Positions 56,664-61,931 of a stretch of DNA of 61,931 bases are shown piece after piece. The position numbers and the translations under genes are program-made. The number at the start of each line of letters is the position of its first letter. Positions within the stretch are counted from its first letter, which is position 1. Source of the DNA: Nitrosomonas sp. Nm166 (lineage in GTDB: Bacteria > Pseudomonadota > Gammaproteobacteria > Burkholderiales > Nitrosomonadaceae); NCBI RefSeq assembly GCF_900112825.1, contig NZ_FONE01000014.1:1-61931 (forward strand), in the 5' to 3' direction. Under the pieces are notes generated by a model. The model was given only the letters and a program-made list of their open reading frames with translations. It was not told where the DNA came from and made no database searches.

Positions 56664-58025
56664 TTGACTAAAAAATATTTTGGAACCGATGGTATACGAG
56701 GACGAGTAGGTAGGCATCCTATTACCCCTCAGTTCATTATGCATTTGGGATATTCAGCAGGAAAAGTTCTGGCTGCTGCTGATTGGCATCTGTTAGAAGG
56801 AAAACGCCCAACAGTTCTTATTGGAAAAGATACGCGAGTATCGGGCTATATGCTCGAATCTGCCCTCGAAGCAGGATTATGTGCTGCAGGTGTGGATGTG
56901 TTGCTGTCCGGACCTATGCCGACCCCAGCCATTGCCTATCTGATTCGCGCCCTGCGATTGCAGGCCGGTATTGTGATCTCAGCTTCACATAATTTATTCG
57001 AGGATAATGGTGTTAAGTTTTTTTCTGCCGATGGGTGCAAGCTACCCGATGACATGGAGCATCATATAGAATCTTTGTTAGATGCACCCATTGAAACCAT
57101 GCCTTCCGAAAAACTCGGTAAAGTACAGCGCCTTAAAGATGCAACCGGTCGTTATATCGAATTCTGTAAAAGTTCTTTCCCTTACCATCTTGACTTACGC
57201 GGATTAAAGATCGTGGTAGATTGTGCACATGGCGCAACCTATCATATTGCCGGTCATGTATTGCATGAATTAGGCGCTGATGTCGTCACCATTGGTGTAC
57301 AGCCTAACGGTCTAAATATTAATTTCGAGTGTGGTTCCACTCATTGTGCGACACTACAAAAAGCCGTTAAACATCATCATGCCGACTTAGGCATTGCATT
57401 TGATGGTGATGGTGATCGCGTCATGATGGTGGATAAGCAAGGCAGGCTTTACGAAGGTGATCAGCTAATCTATATCATCGCCAAACATCGCCAACAAAGA
57501 AAAATACTTACCGGCGGTGTTGTTGGCACTTTGATGACTAATCTTGCGATAGAAAATCACTTCAAGGAACTCAATATTCCGTTCCTCCGCGCCAATGTTG
57601 GCGATCGCTATGTATTGGAATTACTGCACAAGCAGGGATGGCATCTCGGCGGTGAGAATTCCGGGCATATCATTTGCATGGATAAACATACCACGGGTGA
57701 CGGCATCATTTCCGCTTTGCAGGTATTGTATGCATTACGTGATACCCAAAAAACCCTGGCTGAATTAGTACGTGGCGTTTCTCTATATCCACAAGCATTA
57801 ATTAATGTAAAAATTCCTAAGTCATTTAATTTTAATACTAATAAAGCAATCAAGGCCATACGAGAAGCAGCCGAAACCGATTTGAATGGCAAAGGTCGCG
57901 TATTAATCCGTGCATCCGGTACAGAGTCCGTAATTCGTGTAATGGTTGAGGGTGAATCAAAGCATAAGGTTAATCATTGGACTGAACGCATTGCTGAAAC
58001 AGTGCAAATTGCCAGCAGCTCATAA
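56664..58025 (+). CDS. glmM: Phosphoglucosamine mutase
   Basis: GlmM converts glucosamine-6-P to glucosamine-1-P for peptidoglycan and LPS. It begins [16 protein letters not shown]; the phosphoserine loop is [15 protein letters not shown] near 105-120, metal-binding DGDGDRVMM follows, and the C-terminal [15 protein letters not shown] is present. 453 residues. The only start giving the conserved N-terminus is TTG with no obvious Shine-Dalgarno, which suggests weak or unusual initiation. Confidence 0.97.
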   Translation: MTKKYFGTDGIRGRVGRHPITPQFIMHLGYSAGKVLAAADWHLLEGKRPTVLIGKDTRVSGYMLESALEAGLCAAGVDVLLSGPMPTPAIAYLIRALRLQAGIVISASHNLFEDNGVKFFSADGCKLPDDMEHHIESLLDAPIETMPSEKLGKVQRLKDATGRYIEFCKSSFPYHLDLRGLKIVVDCAHGATYHIAGHVLHELGADVVTIGVQPNGLNINFECGSTHCATLQKAVKHHHADLGIAFDGDGDRVMMVDKQGRLYEGDQLIYIIAKHRQQRKILTGGVVGTLMTNLAIENHFKELNIPFLRANVGDRYVLELLHKQGWHLGGENSGHIICMDKHTTGDGIISALQVLYALRDTQKTLAELVRGVSLYPQALINVKIPKSFNFNTNKAIKAIREAAETDLNGKGRVLIRASGTESVIRVMVEGESKHKVNHWTERIAETVQIASSS

Positions 58026-58105
58026 AACTGGTTCATTCACATTCTTCATGTGATACTACGATGGGTTTTGGTGCAGGAATTAATCGTCATAATATTGTAA
58101 TAATT

Positions 58106-58123
58106 CTGACATAGTATTGGCAT
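58106..58123 (+). promoter_or_regulatory. Pho-box-like site upstream of pstS
   Basis: CTGACAT-AGTA-TTGGCAT has the 7-4-7 layout of a PhoB half-pair and matches the CTGTCAT repeat at 11 of 14 positions. It lies about 50 bp before the pstS ATG. Only one pair is seen, so phosphate control is tentative. Confidence 0.35.
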
Positions 58124-58173
58124 CAATTCTAATCATTTTTTACCTGTCTTATAGATCATTTTGGAGAATATTC

Positions 58174-59172
58174 ATGTTGAATTCATTTAACTTCAGAGCA
58201 TTCACGTTAGCCATCCTGCTGAACGCATTGATGAGTATCGGAACAGTTAACGCCAGCCCAATCGTCAAAATCGATGGCTCCAGCACTGTTTTTCCGATTA
58301 CAGAAGCGGTTGCAGAAGATTTCCAGATCGCCAAACGCGGCGCAATTCGCGTTACCGTTGGTATCTCGGGCACAGGCGGTGGATTCAAGAAATTCTGCCG
58401 AAATGAAATTGATATCGTTAATGCATCTCGCCCTATTACCCTTACTGAAATGGAAGCTTGCAAGCGAGAAGGTGTGCAATACATTGAAATGCCGATTGCT
58501 TTTGATGCCTTGACTGTCGTTATCAATCCCCAAAATACCTGGAGCAAAACCATTACCGTTGATGAGCTGAAGAAAATTTGGGAACCTGATGCCCAAGGTA
58601 AGATTACTCACTGGAATCAAATAAACCCTGCATGGCCTGACAAAAAAATTAAACTCTACGGTGCCGGTGCGGATTCTGGCACATTTGAATATTTTACCGA
58701 AGCGATTGTTGGAAAAGCAAAATCTAGTCGTGGCGACTATACCGCTTCAGAAGATGACAACGTTCTGGTGCAAGGCGTTGCCAGCGACACTTATGCACTG
58801 GGTTTCTTCGGATTTGCCTATTACATTGAAAACATGAAAAAAATAAATGCAGTTGCGATTAATAGCGGCGATGGCGGAGTGCTTCCATCTGCCGCAACAG
58901 TGAAAAATAATAGTTATAAACCGCTATCACGTCCGATATTCATTTATGTCAACGCAAAATCAGCTGAGAAGCCAGAGGTTAATGAATTTGTTAATTACTA
59001 TATGAAAAATGCGCCAGAACTGGTAACCGAGGTCAAGTATTTTCCGCTTTCTAAAGAGGTATACCATCTCAATATCGAACACTTGAACAAGAAAAAAACA
59101 GGTACAGTATTCAAAGACACAGGAAGCAATATAAAACTAGAAGATATTCTGAGATTGGAATCTAGCTTATAA
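58174..59172 (+). CDS. pstS: PstS-family phosphate-binding protein
   Basis: A periplasmic phosphate-binding protein of 332 residues. The ATG at 58174 (GGAGA upstream) starts a signal peptide cleaved near VNAS. Phosphate-binding signatures are KIDGSSTVFPITEAVAEDF, GISGTGGGFKKFC, GAGADSGTFEYFTEA and LGFFGFAYY. It resembles the SphX/PstS group. No pstC, pstA, pstB or phoU follows; cysG does. It may work with a transporter encoded elsewhere or serve as a phosphate scavenger. Confidence 0.92.
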   Translation: MLNSFNFRAFTLAILLNALMSIGTVNASPIVKIDGSSTVFPITEAVAEDFQIAKRGAIRVTVGISGTGGGFKKFCRNEIDIVNASRPITLTEMEACKREGVQYIEMPIAFDALTVVINPQNTWSKTITVDELKKIWEPDAQGKITHWNQINPAWPDKKIKLYGAGADSGTFEYFTEAIVGKAKSSRGDYTASEDDNVLVQGVASDTYALGFFGFAYYIENMKKINAVAINSGDGGVLPSAATVKNNSYKPLSRPIFIYVNAKSAEKPEVNEFVNYYMKNAPELVTEVKYFPLSKEVYHLNIEHLNKKKTGTVFKDTGSNIKLEDILRLESSL

Positions 59173-59221
59173 GATAAATCAGGTTAAAGTTTTCTTCTGC
59201 GCTCAAGCATCTGTAAGAAAA

Positions 59222-59302
59222 TCCCAATCTTTGAAGGAAGTACCATTTAACTCACGAGCCAACTTGACTTAGAATGAGCCAGTACTTCCTTTATTATTGG
59301 GA
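59222..59302. repeat. Long imperfect inverted repeat in the cysG leader
   Basis: TCCCAAT (59222-59228) plus AAGGAAGTAC (59234-59243) pair with GTACTTCCTT (59282-59291) plus ATTGGGA (59296-59302). This gives a 17-bp stem with a 5/4-nt internal loop and a 38-nt apical loop. It ends 21 bp before the cysG ATG. There is no T-tract after it, so it is not an ordinary terminator. Confidence 0.7.
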
Positions 59303-59323
59303 CTAAGGACTACTCGGAGAAGT

Positions 59324-60757
59324 ATGGATTTTCTACCAATTTTCCTAAACATTCACAATAAAACCTGCCTAGTAGTCGGAGGAGGAGAAGTTGCTACGCG
59401 CAAAATCATGCTTTTACTTCAGGCCGGAGCGCAAGTTTCCGTGGTAACGCCTAAACTGGATGCGCCATTGAATGAATATCTCGCACACGGCAGGATCAAA
59501 CACTGCGCTGAATATTTCCAACCCGAGCATTTGGAAAATATTGTTCTAGTCATTGCAGCAACGAATGATCGCATCGTCAATCAGCAAGTCTCACAGGCAG
59601 CCCGCCAGCGGCAAATTCCGGTCAATGTAGTGGATGATCCGGAGTTGTGTACTTTCATCATGCCTTCTATCGTCGACCGCTCACCATTACTGATTGCCAT
59701 ATCCAGCGGTGGTCAATCCCCTGTCTTGGCCAGATTGTTGCGCGCCCAGCTGGAAATTATGATACCAGTTGCCTATTCGCGGCTCGCAGCCATCACAGGA
59801 AAATTTCGTCAACACGTCAAACAACATTTCGCTCATCCGGAAAAAAGACGTATATTCTGGGAGAAAGCCTTACAAGGCACCTTTACTGACATGGTATTGG
59901 CCGGCAAAGACAAAACTGCCGAGGATCATTTGTTGCAATCATTACAGCATGAGAAAAACGAGTTGCCGCAAGGCGAGGTTTATCTGGTGGGCGCCGGGCC
60001 TGGAAATCCTGATTTGCTCACTTTTCGCGCCATGCGTCTCATGCAGCAGGCCGATGTCGTCGTTTATGACCGCCTGGTTTCACCTGCCATTCTCGACATG
60101 GTACGCCGCGATGCCACGCGCATTTATGCTGGCAAGGAACGTAACCGGCATGCACTGGAACAAGAATCGATCAATCAGTTACTGGTACGTCTGGCTCAAG
60201 AAGGAAAACGGGTACTGCGGCTCAAAGGTGGAGATCCTTTCATTTTTGGTCGTGGTGGCGAAGAAATTGAGACTTTGGCTTCACATCGTATCCCCTTCCA
60301 AGTTGTTCCCGGCATCACCGCTGCTTCAGGTGTTGCGGCGTATGCAGGCATTCCGCTCACGCACCGGGATTATGCGCAATCGTGTATTTTTGTCACCGGA
60401 CACCTTAAAAACAACAGTATTGACTTAGACTGGCCTTATCTTGCCCGTCCTAATCAGACTATCGTCATTTACATGGGACTGCTCGGATTGCCTGTTTTAT
60501 GCCAGCAACTGATTGCCCACGGCCTACCGAATACTACTCCCGCTGCAATTATTCAGCAAGGTACCACACAGAAACAAAAGATTGTTGTTGGAACACTTCA
60601 AACCCTCCCCGACCTAGCCACCGCTGCTAACTTAACCCCACCCACACTGATCATCGTAGGAGAAGTCGTCAAATTACACCTGAATCTTGCATGGTTCGAA
60701 CCGGCCGAAGAAACATTATCTCAGACGAATATTATTACCCTGAACAGGAAGACTTAG
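59324..60757 (+). CDS. cysG: Sirohaem synthase CysG (multifunctional)
   Basis: It makes sirohaem from uroporphyrinogen III for sulphite and nitrite reductases. The N-terminal part (about 1-210) is the dehydrogenase/ferrochelatase (CLVVGGGEVATRKIMLLLQAGA, IAISSGGQSPVLARLLR); the C-terminal part (about 215-460) is the methyltransferase (VYLVGAGPGNPDLLTFRAMR, VVYDRLVS, LKGGDPFIFGRGGEE, VVPGITAASG). The ATG at 59324 with GGAGA is chosen; 477 residues. No cysteine-biosynthesis genes are adjacent. A structured leader precedes it. Confidence 0.96.
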   Translation: MDFLPIFLNIHNKTCLVVGGGEVATRKIMLLLQAGAQVSVVTPKLDAPLNEYLAHGRIKHCAEYFQPEHLENIVLVIAATNDRIVNQQVSQAARQRQIPVNVVDDPELCTFIMPSIVDRSPLLIAISSGGQSPVLARLLRAQLEIMIPVAYSRLAAITGKFRQHVKQHFAHPEKRRIFWEKALQGTFTDMVLAGKDKTAEDHLLQSLQHEKNELPQGEVYLVGAGPGNPDLLTFRAMRLMQQADVVVYDRLVSPAILDMVRRDATRIYAGKERNRHALEQESINQLLVRLAQEGKRVLRLKGGDPFIFGRGGEEIETLASHRIPFQVVPGITAASGVAAYAGIPLTHRDYAQSCIFVTGHLKNNSIDLDWPYLARPNQTIVIYMGLLGLPVLCQQLIAHGLPNTTPAAIIQQGTTQKQKIVVGTLQTLPDLATAANLTPPTLIIVGEVVKLHLNLAWFEPAEETLSQTNIITLNRKT

Positions 60758-61099
60758 AAATATAGATAAAATTCTGGATTTCTCCACCAGACTTCTGGAA
60801 ATTCTGGGCAAGGAGTTTTTTTCCTTCTTTGTTAGAACATATACTATCGCTATTTGTACATATGCATTATCTCAAGAATATAATATAATATATTGAAATT
60901 TATATCTTTTTATAACAAGGCAATATCTGCATTTTGGAACTCCAATCAATAGCATCTCTTTTTTATTTCTAGCAAGTTAAAAGATTTAAGAGTATTCTCA
61001 CAAAGAGGGTAATTTCTTATGTGTATGAGTATGAAGGATTATAATAGAATTTCCTCTTCCTTAGCTGATATCTTTATTTGCTAATGTACAACTCATCAA
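60758..61099. other. Intergenic region between cysG and the IS element
   Basis: A very AT-rich stretch without convincing genes. A small palindrome CCAGACTTCTGG lies near 60787-60798 just after cysG and may take part in termination. The sharp change to GC-rich sequence near 61100 marks the approximate left boundary of the IS110-family element. Confidence 0.45.
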
Positions 61100-61158
61100 G
61101 GAGATGGTATGGACGCCTCCCTCCTCACGGGGAGCAGGGTAAGCAGTAAAGAATGACG

Positions 61159-61237
61159 CAGCCCCTCGCGGACCTGCCGGCATCTACGTGCCAAGGTGGA
61201 GATAATAGAATCTTTCCACAAACGGACGGAGGGGCTG
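61159..61237 (+). promoter_or_regulatory. Inverted repeat that could hide the transposase RBS
   Basis: CAGCCCCTC (61159-61167) is the exact complement of GAGGGGCTG (61229-61237), which contains the Shine-Dalgarno of the transposase (ATG at 61240). A transcript entering from upstream would fold so that the RBS is paired. Confidence 0.5.
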
Positions 61238-61239
61238 AA

Positions 61240-61931
61240 ATGAATTTTACGACCTATGGGTTGGATATTGCAAAGCGAGTTTTTCAACTGTACTGGGTGA
61301 CACACGAGAGCGGCGAGATTCATAACCGCAAGTTTGGCAAGAAGGAATTGCTGGAGTTTTTTGCACAACGAGATGCTGGACTGATTGCTATTGAGGCGTG
61401 TGGAAGTGCGCACTGGTGGCGGCGTAAGCTGATGGCACTGGGGCATGAAGTCAAACTTATCCATGCCAAGTTTGTCCGGCCCTTTGTGCAAGGCAACAAG
61501 ACTGATGCGGCGGATGCCAAGGCGATCTGGACAGCGGTACGACAACCGGAGATGCGCATGGCCGGTAAAACAGAAGATCAACAAGCGATGTTGGCGCTGC
61601 ACCGGATGAGATTGTCGCTGATCAAGTTTCGTACCATGCAGGTGAACCAACTGCGCGGCCTGCTCTACGAATTTGGTATTACGTTGAAAGGCGGCAGGCC
61701 TGCAGGTCTGGCAGAAATCCAACAACGCATGGCTGAACTGGAAGAAATCTTGCCTGGCATGCTGTTTGAGGCGGTAAAGGAACAATTGAAGTGTATTGAT
61801 GAAATTGAGGCGGATGTGCAGCACATTGAACGCAGGATCAAAGATTGGCAGAAACAGCAGGCTGTTTGCAGGAAGATTACTGAGATCCCCGGTGTGGGAA
61901 TGCTGACGGCTACCGCCTTGGTTGCCACGAT
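61240..61931 (+). CDS. IS110-family transposase, N-terminal part (no stop in window)
   Basis: The frame stays open to the window end (230 complete codons). The RuvC-like DEDD residues are visible: D9 in YGLDIAKRVFQLY, E52 in IEACGSAHWW, D89 and D92 in NKTDAADAKAI. LHRMRLSLIKFRTMQVNQLRGLL and the start of the second domain (ITEIPGVGMLTATALVA) follow. VFQLY and CGSAHWWRRKLMALGHEV are typical of the IS1111 group. The transposase appears intact as far as seen. Confidence 0.92.
   Translation, partial: MNFTTYGLDIAKRVFQLYWVTHESGEIHNRKFGKKELLEFFAQRDAGLIAIEACGSAHWWRRKLMALGHEVKLIHAKFVRPFVQGNKTDAADAKAIWTAVRQPEMRMAGKTEDQQAMLALHRMRLSLIKFRTMQVNQLRGLLYEFGITLKGGRPAGLAEIQQRMAELEEILPGMLFEAVKEQLKCIDEIEADVQHIERRIKDWQKQQAVCRKITEIPGVGMLTATALVAT

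Larger units (their letters stand above)
61100..61931 (+). mobile_element. IS110-family element, IS1111-like group, left part (runs off window)
   Basis: A GC-rich block with about 140 bp of leader followed by an IS110-family transposase. The exact left end is not defined: these elements have no classical terminal repeats, and the boundary is inferred from the composition change and the TATGGACGCCTCC-like start near 61107. The short upstream non-coding region fits the IS1111 group, where the long non-coding (guide RNA) segment lies downstream of the transposase, here outside the window. Confidence 0.7.

Noticed and set aside
61096..61824. 242-codon minus-strand frame at the window end
   Set aside because: Exactly antisense to the IS110-family transposase, whose DEDD motifs and open frame on the plus strand are decisive.

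Overview
The window looks like a chromosomal segment of a betaproteobacterium, most likely a Nitrosomonas-type ammonia oxidiser. That placement is inferred from gene order and gene content: tRNA-Tyr/Gly/Thr-tuf, hupB-tRNAVal-tRNAAsp-ppiD, yibN-grxC-secB-gpsA beside gpmA-envC-ctpA, ribF-ileS-lspA, carAB-greA-yhbY-rlmE-ftsH-folP-glmM, a Tat-exported HiPIP and several c-type cytochromes. No database search was possible. The DNA is moderately AT-rich and genes are packed in short operons.

Layout. 1-505: start of tuf and three tRNAs (minus strand). 549-637: two 17-bp tandem doublets. 669-3914: lipoprotein peptide-binding protein and one permease. 3992-9723: fabI, ppiD, two tRNAs, hupB, gpsA, an SH3 protein, secB, grxC. 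9730-14742: yibN-like rhodanese diverging from gpmA-envC-ctpA-moeB-like. 14753-19889: slmA, then ribF-ileS-lspA. 19800-31463 is accessory: a small lipoprotein, an orphan membrane-tethered periplasmic-binding-fold protein, a multicopper oxidase remnant, HiPIP, a universal stress protein, a CPA2 antiporter, chrA, an aminopeptidase-type lipoprotein, and a di-haem c-type cytochrome translationally coupled to a GHSLG hydrolase. 31659-37435: a CzcCBA-type RND pump. 37588-47027: a Na+/H+ antiporter-like protein, a 143-bp MITE, a DUF1499 protein, a 7TM-DISM diguanylate cyclase, a DUF4156 lipoprotein, a Mut7-C protein, a small lipoprotein, a cytochrome P450 and a second di-haem cytochrome. 47642-60757: the carAB-to-glmM housekeeping run, pstS and cysG. 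61100-61931: left part of an IS110-family element, cut by the window edge.

How genes work together. Most of the window is core metabolism and envelope biology. The accessory blocks look like redox and ion homeostasis at the envelope. The most unusual content is the pair of paralogous exported di-haem cytochromes about 14 kb apart, one coupled to a lipase-like hydrolase and the other in an operon with a P450. I know no characterised pathway for that pairing. I saw no CRISPR array, recognisable defence island, prophage or biosynthetic gene cluster.

The clearest mobile-element result is the MITE at 38989-39131. It has intact CTAA target duplications and sits at the 3' end of the DUF1499 gene; removing it in silico restores a plausible original stop codon.
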